A DNA stretch of 64,000 nt from Collinsella aerofaciens (GCF_019131995.1 NZ_JAHONA010000004.1:62001-126000); one strand, 5' to 3'; shown: positions 34,351-43,803, numbered from the stretch's first letter. A program made the numbers and translations. Notes: generated by a model not told the origin, from the sequence alone.

Positions 34351-36792
34351 TTAGGCGTGGTCGCGCCAGCCGAGAACGCGCTGCTTCATGCCTTCGATGT
34401 CGAGCACGCCTTCGGCAAAGCCCTTGCGCACGAGCTCTTCGGGAACAAACTCGTCGTAGCGGTCAAAGTAAGGCACCTCGCCGGGATAGACGAGGTCGAT
34501 GGGGTCGAAGTCTTTCTCGGCTTCGGCGGCGAGCACTTCAAAGAACGTCTCCTCGTCGGCCTTCATCTTAAACTGCATAAAGTACGGGCGTGACGGGTCG
34601 AGTCCGCGAAGGCCCAACTCAGCGGCGCATTTAATCTTGAGCATGCGCTCGAGCGCCAAAAAGGCGTAGCTGCCCAACCAGGGGAAGAGCACCCAGGTGT
34701 CGCCACCCAGGTTGATGAGCGGCTTAGTTCCCGCGCCCGAAATCTCGGCCGTATGGCGAGCCTGCGCCAGACGGGCCCGCGCGTTACCCATCAGGTACGG
34801 ATACGCCGCGTGCTCGTTGAGCGCCTTGCGCATACGCTCGAGTACGTGTGTATTGATGTCGCCGGGGCAGTCGCCAAAGTAGGCCGGCACCCGGCCCTTG
34901 ACCTGCGTGGCAAAGACGGTGTGACGCTTCCAGTCCACTTCCTCGACAATCCAGCAGTGTCCGGCGATGGCAATGCGCTCACCGGGCGGGGGCGGGTTGA
35001 CAATCGTGCCCAGCTCGGCCGATTCGCTGCGAACGGTGAACTCCTCGTTTTCCTGGAACACGGCGTAGAACTTAAAGTTGTTGATGATGCGCTCGCCCGC
35101 GAGACCCACGATGAGCCCGCCGCCCTCGGTGACTTGGATATGGTCGATCTTAATGAGGTGACGCAGCAACACGCGATAGTCATCGGCCGAGATGCGATGG
35201 AAATAGCTGAGTGTGAGCACGCGCTGGGCAAGCTCTGCCGGCGTGAGTTCGCCGGTGCTGGCAAGCGTCGACATAGTCTGGTGGTAGAGCAGGCTGTAGG
35301 GGAGTCGATCGAGCTCGGGCGGCTCGACCCACTTTTCCTCGCGATAGAGTTGTACGAGCGCGATGCCCTGCAGGAGCTTCCACGGAATGGTCTCGGGCAT
35401 CATCGTGCGCGGCTCGGGTTCTTCCTCGCGCATGACAAACCACATCTCGGGCGGAAGGTCGCGACGGCCTGTGCGCCCCATGCGCTGCAAAAAGGAGCTG
35501 ACGGTAAACGGCGCGTCAATCTGGAACGCGCGCTCCAGGCGACCGATATCAATGCCGAGCTCCAGCGTGGAGGTGGTGACGGTCGTCTGCGCCTGCTCTT
35601 CGTCGCGCATGAGCTCCTCGGCCGTCTCGCGCAGCGATGCCGAAAGGTTGCCGTGGTGGATGAGAAAGCGGTCTGGCTCGTGCCGGCTCTCGCAGTAGCT
35701 GCGCAACATGGAGCACACGGCCTCTGCCTCCTCGCGCGAGTTGGCAAAGACCAGGCACTTGCGGCCGCGGGTATGCTCAAAGATGTAGCCCATGCCGGGG
35801 TCGGCGTTGTCGGGTGCGGTGTCGGTGGGGTTGAGCAGTGCCTGTTCGGTTGCCTGCGGGATGTCGACTTCGCCCTCGGGGGCTGAGGAAGTGCGACGGT
35901 CCTTGGAAGCGGCCTTGCCCCGTGCCCGCTCACGACGTTGACGGCGCTCCTCTTGTGTGAGTTGTCCGCTGTGACGCATGTCTTGGGCGCCGGCGGGCAG
36001 TGCCGCGGATGCCGCCTCGATGCGCTCGCATGCGAGCACTTCGGCTTTCTGCGGACCTGTGCCCATGAATCCCCGCTGCTGTGCCTGGGGGCCCGAGTTG
36101 TAGAAGTGCTCCATGGAGATGCGCCACACGCGACGCGGTTCTTCAAAGCGGGGGATAACGCAGTCGCGCCCCGTTCCCTGTGAGAGAAAAGCGCCCGTGC
36201 GCTCGGGGTCGCCGATGGTGGCCGAAAGGCCAATGCGTCGAGGCTGCACGCCTGCCATGCGCGAGAGGCGCTCGATAAGGCAGAGCGTCTGACCGCCGCG
36301 GTCGCCGCGCATGAGCGAATGGACCTCGTCGATGACCACGTAGCGCAGGTCGCAGAACATGCGCGGGATCGCCATGTGCTTATGGATTAAGAGCGCCTCG
36401 AGTGACTCGGGCGTAATCTGCAAGATGCCGCTCGGTTTTTTTATGAGCTTAGCCTTGTGCGACTGCGAGACATCGCCATGCCAGTGCCAGACAGGGATAT
36501 CGGCCTCTTCGCAGAGGTCGTTGAGACGGACGAACTGATCATTGATGAGCGCTTTGAGGGGGCCGATGTAGAGGGCGCCTACGCTCGCGGGCGGGTTCTC
36601 CCAAAACTCGGTCAGGATGGGAAAGAAGGCTGCCTCGGTTTTGCCGGAAGCCGTGGATGCCGTCAGGAGCACATTATCTTGCGTGTTAAAGATGGCGTCT
36701 GCCGCTGCAACCTGGATAGAGCGCAGACACTCCCAATCGTGGGAGTAGATGAAGTCTTGGATAAACGGAGCATATCGGTCAAAGGCGTTCAC
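34351..36792 (-). CDS. Lhr-type SF2 DEAD/DEAH-box helicase
   Basis: 813 aa from the GTG at 36792 (AGGAGG 4 bases upstream). Motif I LTASTASGKTEAAFFP (K51), motif Ia YIGPLKALINDQ, II VVIDEVHSLMRGDRGGQ, III GLSATIGDPER, VI FLQRMGRTGRRDLPPE. A charged insertion (about 290-335, Arg/Lys-rich) separates the two RecA lobes. After them come WYL/Lhr-core-like regions (RVLTLSYFHRISADDYR, GERIAIAGHCWIVEEVDWK). Such helicases partner BrxC/BrxD-type ATPases in DNA-defence loci (BrxHII and relatives). It is third in a block with the TerB protein and the ATPase; a hairpin at 36875-36910 lies between them, so it may also have its own promoter. Confidence 0.9.
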   Translation of the reverse strand: MNAFDRYAPFIQDFIYSHDWECLRSIQVAAADAIFNTQDNVLLTASTASGKTEAAFFPILTEFWENPPASVGALYIGPLKALINDQFVRLNDLCEEADIPVWHWHGDVSQSHKAKLIKKPSGILQITPESLEALLIHKHMAIPRMFCDLRYVVIDEVHSLMRGDRGGQTLCLIERLSRMAGVQPRRIGLSATIGDPERTGAFLSQGTGRDCVIPRFEEPRRVWRISMEHFYNSGPQAQQRGFMGTGPQKAEVLACERIEAASAALPAGAQDMRHSGQLTQEERRQRRERARGKAASKDRRTSSAPEGEVDIPQATEQALLNPTDTAPDNADPGMGYIFEHTRGRKCLVFANSREEAEAVCSMLRSYCESRHEPDRFLIHHGNLSASLRETAEELMRDEEQAQTTVTTSTLELGIDIGRLERAFQIDAPFTVSSFLQRMGRTGRRDLPPEMWFVMREEEPEPRTMMPETIPWKLLQGIALVQLYREEKWVEPPELDRLPYSLLYHQTMSTLASTGELTPAELAQRVLTLSYFHRISADDYRVLLRHLIKIDHIQVTEGGGLIVGLAGERIINNFKFYAVFQENEEFTVRSESAELGTIVNPPPPGERIAIAGHCWIVEEVDWKRHTVFATQVKGRVPAYFGDCPGDINTHVLERMRKALNEHAAYPYLMGNARARLAQARHTAEISGAGTKPLINLGGDTWVLFPWLGSYAFLALERMLKIKCAAELGLRGLDPSRPYFMQFKMKADEETFFEVLAAEAEKDFDPIDLVYPGEVPYFDRYDEFVPEELVRKGFAEGVLDIEGMKQRVLGWRDHA

Positions 36793-36874
36793 GGGGCCTC
36801 CTCTCAAATACGAATCTCTTAACGCGGTGAGCAGTGGCTCGCTACATTACTGTCTCGACGTTTGCCCAGATAAA

Positions 36875-36910
36875 ACCTGCCAAAATAAACCTGTCCCTTT
36901 TTGGCAGGTT
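36875..36910 (-). terminator. Hairpin at the end of the ATPase gene, before the helicase gene
   Basis: A perfect 12-bp arm (AACCTGCCAAAA with complement) with a 12-base loop; on the minus strand it ends GGCAGGTTTTA. The upstream arm includes the ATPase stop codon. It may be a partial terminator adjusting helicase expression. Confidence 0.6.
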
Positions 36911-38213
36911 AGATGGTGAACTCGGCGAAGTTGCGGTCTTCGCTTGCGGTGTCGGTGTTGTCCGTTACGGCTGCCGGCGCCAGCGCGTCGCCACCGACGC
37001 TTTGCAGCAACTCGGCCACGTTAGCATCGGGGTTTTGGCATAGGATGTCGAGCAGCTCGATAAAGTCACGAATGACTTCACGCGGCGTTAAGTGCGTATC
37101 GGCTCCCACGCGGCCAAACTCAATCTTGAGGAAGTCCACCAAGTCGTTTTCGGTAAGCGAGGGCGTCCAGCCAAAGTAGCCGGCATGGATCTGCATGAGT
37201 TTTTCGATCAGCACCAGCAGTTCCTCATAGGTGAGTGGCTGTAGGCGGATGATGGGCGCGAGCATGTCCTTAAGGTCCTCGCGCGCAAAGCGGCCCTGAG
37301 CGAGTCGGCTGCGCAGAGCCTCGTAGGAGAACACGCCGCGGCGGCGGTCTTCGATGGAGGTTGGCGTGCCGCCCATAATCATGCCCAGGTACTGCGCTTT
37401 GCCCTGAAGCGTGTCGTTGTACATGGTCAGGATTTTCTCGTAGTTGTACTGGCGCGTGATAGCGTTGGGAATCTTATACAGATTCACGAGCTCGTCGATG
37501 AGCACCAGCATGCCCTTGTAGCCGCTGCAAACCAAAAAACGAGCGATGAGTTTGACGTAGTCGTACCAGTCGTCATCGCTGATGATGGTTGAGGAGCCCA
37601 GCTCGGCGCGTGCCTCACTCTTGGTGCGGTACTCGCCGCGAATCCATTTGGTCACGCGGCTCATAGCTTCTTCGTCGCCCTCGGATACGGCCGCGCGGTA
37701 GCGGCGGAGCATACGGGAGAAGTCGAAGCCGTGGACCATTTCCTCGAGCGGGGCCAGTTGGGCATTGACGGCAGACTCATCGGCATCGGCACACGAGGCG
37801 ACCCAGCGATCCAGGATAAGGTTGAGTGCACCGCCCTCGGGGCGCGTTTTAGTCGATATGTTGCGGATGAGCTCACGGTAGGTGGCAAGGCCCTGTCCCT
37901 GGCCGCCCTGCAGGCGGCGCTCAGGGGATAGGTCGGCATCGGCGACGACGAATCCCTCGCCCATGGCGTGCGTGCGGATGGTCTGGAGCAAAAAGCTCTT
38001 GCCGGCTCCGTAGCGACCGACTAAAAAGCGGAAGCTCGCGCCGCCATCGGCGATGAGACTCAAATCGGTGAGCAGGGCGCGAATCTCGACCTCGCGTCCC
38101 ACGGTGATATAGGGAAGGCCGATGCGCGGGACCACGCCGCCCTTGAGCGAGTTAAGGATAACGGCAGCGACGCGTTTGGGTACACGGGGCGCTGCGGATG
38201 CGGTATCACTCAT
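36909..38213 (-). CDS. BrxC/BrxD-type P-loop ATPase (DUF2791 family)
   Basis: 434 aa. Walker A FLVGRYGAGKSFLLQTI (residues 66-73 GRYGAGKS), Walker B GMLVLIDELVNLY (234-242). The start (VILNSLKGGVVPRIGLPYITVGREVE) and RQYNYEKILTMYNDTLQGKA match the DUF2791/BrxC-BrxD AAA-like ATPases of BREX and related defence systems. The Asp/Glu-rich tail after residue 400 is variable. It overlaps the TerB gene by 8 bases (translational coupling), so these two must work together. Predicted role: ATP-driven DNA loading or sensing, with the helicase next door. Confidence 0.88.
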   Translation of the reverse strand: MSDTASAAPRVPKRVAAVILNSLKGGVVPRIGLPYITVGREVEIRALLTDLSLIADGGASFRFLVGRYGAGKSFLLQTIRTHAMGEGFVVADADLSPERRLQGGQGQGLATYRELIRNISTKTRPEGGALNLILDRWVASCADADESAVNAQLAPLEEMVHGFDFSRMLRRYRAAVSEGDEEAMSRVTKWIRGEYRTKSEARAELGSSTIISDDDWYDYVKLIARFLVCSGYKGMLVLIDELVNLYKIPNAITRQYNYEKILTMYNDTLQGKAQYLGMIMGGTPTSIEDRRRGVFSYEALRSRLAQGRFAREDLKDMLAPIIRLQPLTYEELLVLIEKLMQIHAGYFGWTPSLTENDLVDFLKIEFGRVGADTHLTPREVIRDFIELLDILCQNPDANVAELLQSVGGDALAPAAVTDNTDTASEDRNFAEFTI

Positions 38214-39966
38214 GGTCTAGGTATCCTCTCACGTCTGCTTCGTAGTCCTCGATAATCTGCGGCCCTGCCGCGCTAAATTCAATTACGGTGTCGCCCACTA
38301 GGTCAAAGAGCGCCTCGTTGATGCTGTCGACGAGCATGTCCTCGCTCTGCCCCGATTGCACTACCGCCGATTCCGCCTGTACTGCGTTGTGCTCGAGCAG
38401 CGCGCGGAGATAGGCGTCTGCGGCAGGCGTGAGTTCGTTCGTGGCGTCAGCGGGCGCAACAGCTGCGAACGCGGGCGTCGGCGCGAGAAGCGGTGCCACG
38501 ACACCAAACTGTTCGGTGGATATGGTTGGCTCGTCGGTCTCGTCCTGCCGAATGGGTGCCGCGACCGCCTCGACAATCGCGTCGGCTACGGGCTCGGCTT
38601 CCGGTTGCCCTGAGTCCGCTGCCTCGGCTTCCACAGGTGCGCCGTCCTCGCGCTCTTCGTCGATTAAAAGTGCTTCGCGCGTTTGCGCAGCGGCGCTCCG
38701 AATGTGCCCCAGCTGAGTCAGGTCGATATCGATCTTGACGGGCTGGTGTGCGGCGTCCCACGAAAGCCATGCCACAATCTCGTCATCGATAATCTTGGCC
38801 AGATATTTGGGGACCTTTTCTTCCTTAAGGGGATGGGCGGGGTCCAGCGCCAGGCGCAGGCGTTGGTCGCAGGCGCGCATCATTTCACCGAGCTTGCTGC
38901 TCTTTTGCCTACTACCATGGATACGCATACATTCCCAAAAGCCGTTTTGGCAACGGTAGATATGGATGGGATCCAGGCGGTATTCGCAGTTCTCGTGGCG
39001 CTCGGGCGCAAAGAATACGGCCGAGGCAAACATGGTGTAGGGCATGGCCGTCTCCTCCCCAAACAAGCTCGCTACGATGCCGGTCTTTCGATGCGTGTCA
39101 TAGTAGCGCGCCATGCGGACATACGCGGCGCATGCCACGTGGCGCAGATCGCGGTGGTGGCTGCGGTCGAGCCGCGAGTTACTTAGGTTGTACGTGGAGA
39201 GGGCGTTGATGGCGGCCATGAGTCGCTCCTCGCGCACCTCATCGGGCGGAAGGGGGAGCGTGGGCTCGGAGGTTTTGCGACGTTTGGGGGTCTGGTCGGA
39301 CGGTGCCGGTGCCGGTACAAGGTCTCGTGCCGCGCGCCGCAGCTCGATAAGGGCGTTATCGAACATGACGGTTTTAGAGTCGCGGAGCAGCTTGGGGTCG
39401 AGCCCATGGAATACGGCGTAATCCTGCAACCACACGCGTGCAAACCGATCAATGCCGGGCTCGAAGGCGCGATAGACATCCCAAAAGGCCTTGATCTTGT
39501 TAAAACCGTCGAGCGGGTCATCTACGCCAATGCCGCAAATCAGCTCATAGAGATACAGAAAGGCAAAGGACGTAGACGTTTCCTCGACGGTTCCGCGGCG
39601 CACTTGGGCACGCCAGGTAAAGTAGCCGCGCAGCTGCCGGTCGCTCATGGCGTTGTAGGTGGGAAAGTACGACTTAAAGGTGCCGTTGTAGGGACAGTCG
39701 TCCTCAAAGTCGGCCATCAGCAGGCCCTGGCGGTAAAAAAGCTCGGCTTCCGAAAGCCAGCGGCCCGCACCGCCCTTGGGGTCATCCTGCCAGCGCGATA
39801 TCTCGCGCATTTTACGGTACTGGTCGGGGAGGAAATTCTGCATCTGTCGGCCGGTTTTGAGAATCGGCTCGTCTGCGTAGATTTCGTTTGAGAAGCGGGT
39901 GGACTGATGGGTCCGGGCCTCGGCCATAATGCGCTCGATGAGCATCTTGATGTCCTGGTCGGCCAC
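38206..39966 (-). CDS. TerB_N / TerB_C domain protein
   Basis: 586 aa, GTG start at 39966 preceded by AGGAG. The N-terminal half has the TerB_N pattern: FKSYFPTYNAMSDRQLRGYF, TWRAQVRRGT and SFAFLYLYELICGIGVDDP. After a middle helical region (YNLSNSRLDRSHHRDLRHVA) the TerB_C signature begins at VKIDIDLTQLGHIRSAAAQT. An acidic Ala/Glu/Pro-rich linker (about 425-500) splits the C-terminal domain before AYLRALLEHNAVQAESA. TerB domains bind divalent metals in tellurite-resistance proteins; the N/C forms have been linked by comparative genomics to DNA-processing and stress loci with ATPases and helicases. First gene of the triad. Confidence 0.86.
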   Translation of the reverse strand: MADQDIKMLIERIMAEARTHQSTRFSNEIYADEPILKTGRQMQNFLPDQYRKMREISRWQDDPKGGAGRWLSEAELFYRQGLLMADFEDDCPYNGTFKSYFPTYNAMSDRQLRGYFTWRAQVRRGTVEETSTSFAFLYLYELICGIGVDDPLDGFNKIKAFWDVYRAFEPGIDRFARVWLQDYAVFHGLDPKLLRDSKTVMFDNALIELRRAARDLVPAPAPSDQTPKRRKTSEPTLPLPPDEVREERLMAAINALSTYNLSNSRLDRSHHRDLRHVACAAYVRMARYYDTHRKTGIVASLFGEETAMPYTMFASAVFFAPERHENCEYRLDPIHIYRCQNGFWECMRIHGSRQKSSKLGEMMRACDQRLRLALDPAHPLKEEKVPKYLAKIIDDEIVAWLSWDAAHQPVKIDIDLTQLGHIRSAAAQTREALLIDEEREDGAPVEAEAADSGQPEAEPVADAIVEAVAAPIRQDETDEPTISTEQFGVVAPLLAPTPAFAAVAPADATNELTPAADAYLRALLEHNAVQAESAVVQSGQSEDMLVDSINEALFDLVGDTVIEFSAAGPQIIEDYEADVRGYLDHE

Positions 39967-40054
39967 CGCTTCTCCTCTCCTAACGCAGCTACGGTGACCT
40001 CATATCATAGCACAGCATCAAACAGATGTTCGAGATACCGCTGCGTTGATAGAT

Positions 40055-40771
40055 TTAGAACAGGAGGGCGTAGATGACGGCGATGACGACGGAGGGGGGC
40101 ATATTGGCCGTGCGGAAGGTCTGAGGACGGATGAGGTTGACGCCGACGCAGAAGATGAGCATGGAGCCTACGAGCGAAAGGCTGTCGAGGGCTGCCGTGG
40201 TCATGATGGGGGAGAGCGCGCCGGCAAACAACGTGATCGTCCCCTGGAACACGGCGACGGGCAGGGCGGAGAAAATGCAGCCGCGGCCAAGCGACGCCGT
40301 CATGGTGCAGACGATGATGCAGTCCAATGCGCCTTTCAAGGCAAGCGTTGACCAGTCACCGAGCAGACCGTCCTGGATCGATCCCACGATAGCCATGGCA
40401 CCGATGCAGACGGTCAGCGATGTCGAGACAAAAGCGTTGGTGAACTCGTTATCGCCCTCACTGCCAGTCTTGCGCTTGAGCCATTCGCCAAGGTTCTCGA
40501 TGGCGGCCTCCAAGTTGATGGCCTCGCCGATGAGCGAACCGAGCGCAAATGAGACGATGAGCATGGTGGTACCGGTGGTCGCTAGCGCCTTTCCATCGAT
40601 GATGAGCATCTTTTGCATGGTGCCGCCCAGGCCGATAAACAGGACGCACAGCCCCGATGCTTTCATGAGCGTGTCTTGGATGCGCGGTGTAATGAAGCGG
40701 CCGCCCGCTAATCCCAAAAGACCGCCCGCAACTAAAAGCACAACGTTGATGATTGTTCCCAAGCCCGGCAT
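40055..40771 (-). CDS. DUF554 family membrane protein
   Basis: 238 aa, about seven membrane helices. Signature features of DUF554: MPGLGTIINVVLLVAGGLLG at the start, a glycine-rich GGRFITPRIQDTLMKA, LGSLIGEAINLEAAIENLGE, and SLTVCIGAMAIVGSIQDGL. Inner-membrane transporter-like family with unknown substrate. The ATG at 40771 follows GGAGGGCTC. The stop is 88 bases from the TerB gene start and it stands alone. Confidence 0.9.
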   Translation of the reverse strand: MPGLGTIINVVLLVAGGLLGLAGGRFITPRIQDTLMKASGLCVLFIGLGGTMQKMLIIDGKALATTGTTMLIVSFALGSLIGEAINLEAAIENLGEWLKRKTGSEGDNEFTNAFVSTSLTVCIGAMAIVGSIQDGLLGDWSTLALKGALDCIIVCTMTASLGRGCIFSALPVAVFQGTITLFAGALSPIMTTAALDSLSLVGSMLIFCVGVNLIRPQTFRTANMPPSVVIAVIYALLF

Positions 40772-40889
40772 GAGCCCTCCTGTATTGATGCCAACGTGGC
40801 AATCGTAGCAGAACGAAATGCGAGGCACATCGCGACTCATCTAATACGTTATATAAGTGGTGTTAGGAATGATGCGCAGCATTTAAGCC

Positions 40890-42320
40890 TCAGGTGGTTG
40901 TCGGGACATAGGGATAGTATTCAAAGCGCAGTGTCATAAGCCGCTGCGGGAATTCAATAGCCGCGGCGATGATATTGGCATCGCGGGCACGATCAAACCC
41001 TTCGAGTTCGATCTGATACGAGACGTCTTGCATAATGTCCAGACGCCGCCAGGCTAGGAGTGTGTCGCCATCGAATTCCAAGGTCTTGCCTCCATCTGGA
41101 GCAACGGCGTATAGACGCAGCTTGGCGGTGGTTGCAGGGTCGACAACCGTGACCTTTTTAATTTCGTTTCGAGTATTCTTGGCGCCCAACAAGGTGAGCA
41201 GTGTTGGGGCCACGACCTCGCCCGATGGCAAAAAGACGACTTCGATGGATTCGGGAAATGCGATGATGGCCGACTTGCGGACGGGTTGATTGGCGGCGGC
41301 AACTTCGATGTTCGCAGCGTCGATGACCTCTGTGTGGTCGAGCGCGGTAAGCACGCAGCAGTTACCTTCATCGATCTCTTGAGGATCAGCAAGCCCCAGA
41401 CTGTCCGCGAGTTCGGAATCGTTTGGATCGGTAGCGGGTTCATTCGGTGCTTCGAGAGAAGCTGGGACGCTGTTTGTCGGCGACGGCGTGTCGCCCGCAC
41501 CTGCTTCTTTGTCCGCGCTCTCTTCTTGTATGGTTGCGTTGATGGGTTCGTCGTTTGGGGGGAGCGTCTTGGCGTCAAACGCGGAGGGGAGAATTCCGAT
41601 AGCTCCGGATCCGTTCCACTCCATTTCGAGAAGCGCCGGGTCGGCAAGAATGCGTTGCCTGCTTTGCGCGTGGGAATCGATCGCAATAGGGCCTGCCTCC
41701 GTCCCGCGCGTAAGGCTGAGCGATCCGGCCGGCTTCTCGAAATGAATGTCTGTGTCTTCGGTACTGGCGGCGTAGAACAGCAGGGATGCTTCTCCCGCCG
41801 CGATGGCGTCGGTGCCCGCCTTGGTCAGCCGCAGCGATGCCGTGAATGAGAGGGTGGGCTGCACATCGTCTGCATTCGCGGCGGCGCAGCCCAGACATAT
41901 ACCGCCTCCTTTCTCGAAAAACGCACCGTCGAAGGCGACCTTCGCTCCGTTCGCCGAGTCATCGACCGAAGCGATATCGATGCGCAACCCCAAATCGCAC
42001 GGATCGCCATCTGCATCGAGCACAATCGAGCGCCACGTGCAGACGGCGCACCCCGCCTGGGAGCCGTTTGCCTTGTTCGAACGATTGATATCCACGACTA
42101 TCGAGCCGTCCGTATTACGACGAAGGCATCCCGAGGTTGAGATTGCGGCCTGTGCGAACGAAAAACGCTTGCACGCAATGGCGCTCGACGGATTTGGTGC
42201 GGAGCTTAGGGCTGCTGGTAAGGAGTCTGCCATGACGGGAGTCGCCCAAGCGGCGACAGGCGTTCCGGTTGCGAGCGCGCCGCAGAGTGCGACGACGGGC
42301 AAAAGGTTCTTCGATGCCAT
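40890..42320 (-). CDS. Large secreted protein, last gene of a five-gene surface operon
   Basis: 476 aa. Signal peptide (residues 1-31, cleavage likely at ATPVMA or AWA) then an extracytoplasmic region. It has clustered cysteines: ACKRF, SGCLR, GCAVCTW, DPCDLG and GICLGCAA in residues 50-150, suggesting metal binding or disulphides, and GNCCVLTALD around residue 325. A Glu/Pro/Ala-rich linker lies at about 265-310. The C-terminal part repeats hydrophobic-strand patterns (SIEVVFLPSGEVV, KVTVVDPATT). AAGGAGACCCC precedes the ATG. No family recognised; beta-rich surface protein likely. Confidence 0.75.
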   Translation of the reverse strand: MASKNLLPVVALCGALATGTPVAAWATPVMADSLPAALSSAPNPSSAIACKRFSFAQAAISTSGCLRRNTDGSIVVDINRSNKANGSQAGCAVCTWRSIVLDADGDPCDLGLRIDIASVDDSANGAKVAFDGAFFEKGGGICLGCAAANADDVQPTLSFTASLRLTKAGTDAIAAGEASLLFYAASTEDTDIHFEKPAGSLSLTRGTEAGPIAIDSHAQSRQRILADPALLEMEWNGSGAIGILPSAFDAKTLPPNDEPINATIQEESADKEAGAGDTPSPTNSVPASLEAPNEPATDPNDSELADSLGLADPQEIDEGNCCVLTALDHTEVIDAANIEVAAANQPVRKSAIIAFPESIEVVFLPSGEVVAPTLLTLLGAKNTRNEIKKVTVVDPATTAKLRLYAVAPDGGKTLEFDGDTLLAWRRLDIMQDVSYQIELEGFDRARDANIIAAAIEFPQRLMTLRFEYYPYVPTTT

Positions 42321-42338
42321 GGGGTCTCCTTAGCTAAT

Positions 42339-42620
42339 TTAGTGCGGCCTGTCCGTGTTTCGTTTCTGGCTGCGTTTGATGTGCAGACCGAGGCCGGCGG
42401 TTCCCGCGCCTGCTGCCGTGGCGCCTGCTGCCAAGAGCCATCGTCTGTCGTCTGTCTGTGCCAACGGTTCCTTGCAGTTGCCGCGGTCGAGCTCCGAGAG
42501 GTCGACCGTCACTTGCGTGGCGGCCTGCGCCTGTTCTTGCTGGGCAAAGGCCATGGCTGGCCCAAACGATAGGATACTGACGGCGGCGGCCAGGGCGACG
42601 GCCTTATGCCGTGTGCGCAC
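42339..42620 (-). CDS. Small secreted protein with C-terminal membrane anchor
   Basis: 93 aa from the GTG at 42620 (a TTG at 42650 would also be in frame). Signal peptide (HKAVALAAAVSILSFGPAMA, then FAQ), a short outside segment with one Cys (GNCKEPLAQTDDRR), a second membrane helix (WLLAAGATAAGAGTAGLGL) and a basic end (KRSQKRNTDRPH). This is the shape of a cell-wall-sorted or membrane-tethered small protein, without an LPxTG-type motif. Its start overlaps the stop of the preceding gene by 17 bases. No homolog known to me. Confidence 0.65.
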   Translation of the reverse strand: MRTRHKAVALAAAVSILSFGPAMAFAQQEQAQAATQVTVDLSELDRGNCKEPLAQTDDRRWLLAAGATAAGAGTAGLGLHIKRSQKRNTDRPH

Positions 42621-43203
42621 CGGGCTCGACCGTCCAGGTGATCGTTGCAACCTGATCGCCTTCGCCGGTTACGCGGAAGATGTCGCGCGTGACGCGGGCG
42701 ACGTTTCCGCTTGTCTTGAGCTTAATTTTGTCCGTGCCGCCGGCAATGCCCTGGTAGCCCATGTCGAAGGCTGCATTCTTGGAAAGATCGAGGCCCGTCT
42801 CCTGCATTGCGGCGCTGGCGTTCTGGAGTGCGCCGTCGGGGCCGACCTTAAAGTCGATGGAATTCTGCGCGGTTCCGGCCTTGGCGTCGGCGGCAATGGT
42901 CCAGGTGTTCATGGCGTCGATCTTCATGTTGGTGACATGGATGCCGTAGGCTGAATGATTGTCGATGGTGGTCGCGTCTTCTGAGGGGCCCTGAAGCGTG
43001 CCGTCGGCCTTGGCGACGAAGGGAATAACCGTCGGAACTTTGAACTCTACGTTGTCGATCTCGGTCCTGACCATTACTTTCGTGGTTCCAACGCGCCCGG
43101 CTGCCAGAGCTGGCGTCGGGGCGGCGCCCATTGCGAGCGCGAGCGCGAGCCCTGCGCCCACGACGAGCGCTCTGGCTCCGTTCATGTTCCTGGTGATGTC
43201 CAT
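42604..43203 (-). CDS. Secreted beta-rich protein of the surface operon
   Basis: 199 aa. Signal peptide (ALVVGAGLALALAMGAAPTPALA, cleavage at ALAA). The mature part has strand-forming segments and ends DQVATITWTVEPGAHTA; the last strand resembles the terminal W-T strand of WxL/TasA-like surface proteins but without their full motifs. No cysteines. AAAGGA precedes the ATG. It follows the small anchored gene 43294-43803 by 90 bases and couples to the next gene. Function unknown; probably an exported structural subunit. Confidence 0.7.
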   Translation of the reverse strand: MDITRNMNGARALVVGAGLALALAMGAAPTPALAAGRVGTTKVMVRTEIDNVEFKVPTVIPFVAKADGTLQGPSEDATTIDNHSAYGIHVTNMKIDAMNTWTIAADAKAGTAQNSIDFKVGPDGALQNASAAMQETGLDLSKNAAFDMGYQGIAGGTDKIKLKTSGNVARVTRDIFRVTGEGDQVATITWTVEPGAHTA

Positions 43204-43293
43204 GGTCGTTCCTTTCTATTCGCCGCGGGCCGTCCCCGCGATGATTGGACGAATGCTGGTGAATTGCGTGCGGTGCCGCGTCGGCCGAAAAAG

Positions 43294-43803
43294 CTAGTTC
43301 TCGGCTTGCTCAACCCGTACCCTGACACGTGTCGGATTGCCGTGGCTGTCGAGGGTCTTGGCATCGAGTGCCTGGATTTCGATGTATGCCTCGCCTTCTT
43401 TGATGTCGCCGGCGGGGCACGTCTCGATTGTCTTGCCGGTCTCGACCACACCGGATTCGTACATGGTCTCGTCGTTTTGGATGACGCGGAATCGCTGGGG
43501 AAATTTATTGTCTTGGACGTTTTGCACGTTGACGCGCAGCTTGCCGTCCTCCTGTAGCTGAGCGACCGGCGCGACCGAAATCGTCATCATGTTGTCGCGG
43601 ACGATGGCATCGAGCTCATCTTGGATTTCTTGTCGCGATTTACCCTCTGCCGTCGTGACTGAGGCGCCCGCTTCGGGCACGGGCTGCGACTGCCAGGCGT
43701 ATAGCCCTACGGCGATGAGGGCGCAGACGATAGCCAGACAGACAACGACGAGTTTCTTGCGACGCCCCAGTCCTGCGAGGCGGGGCGGCTTCTTCGCACT
43801 CAT
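43294..43803 (-). CDS. Membrane-anchored protein of the surface operon
   Basis: 169 aa. Basic N-terminus (KKPPRLAGLGRRKKL), one membrane helix (VVVCLAIVCALIAVGLYAW), then an outside domain (NMMTISVAPVAQLQEDGKLR, NKFPQRFRVIQNDETMYESG, GDIKEGEAYIEIQALDAKTL) with a strand-rich look. It starts inside the stop of the 98-aa gene (ATGA overlap), so expression is coupled. No family recognised; type II membrane protein whose strand-rich end could interact with the secreted proteins encoded downstream. Confidence 0.7.
   Translation of the reverse strand: MSAKKPPRLAGLGRRKKLVVVCLAIVCALIAVGLYAWQSQPVPEAGASVTTAEGKSRQEIQDELDAIVRDNMMTISVAPVAQLQEDGKLRVNVQNVQDNKFPQRFRVIQNDETMYESGVVETGKTIETCPAGDIKEGEAYIEIQALDAKTLDSHGNPTRVRVRVEQAEN

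Noticed and set aside
40055..40771. DUF554 protein as a fourth member of the TerB triad
   Set aside because: Same strand and close, but the family is a general membrane protein found in many unrelated places, and an 88-base gap with its own ribosome site gives no sign of coupling.
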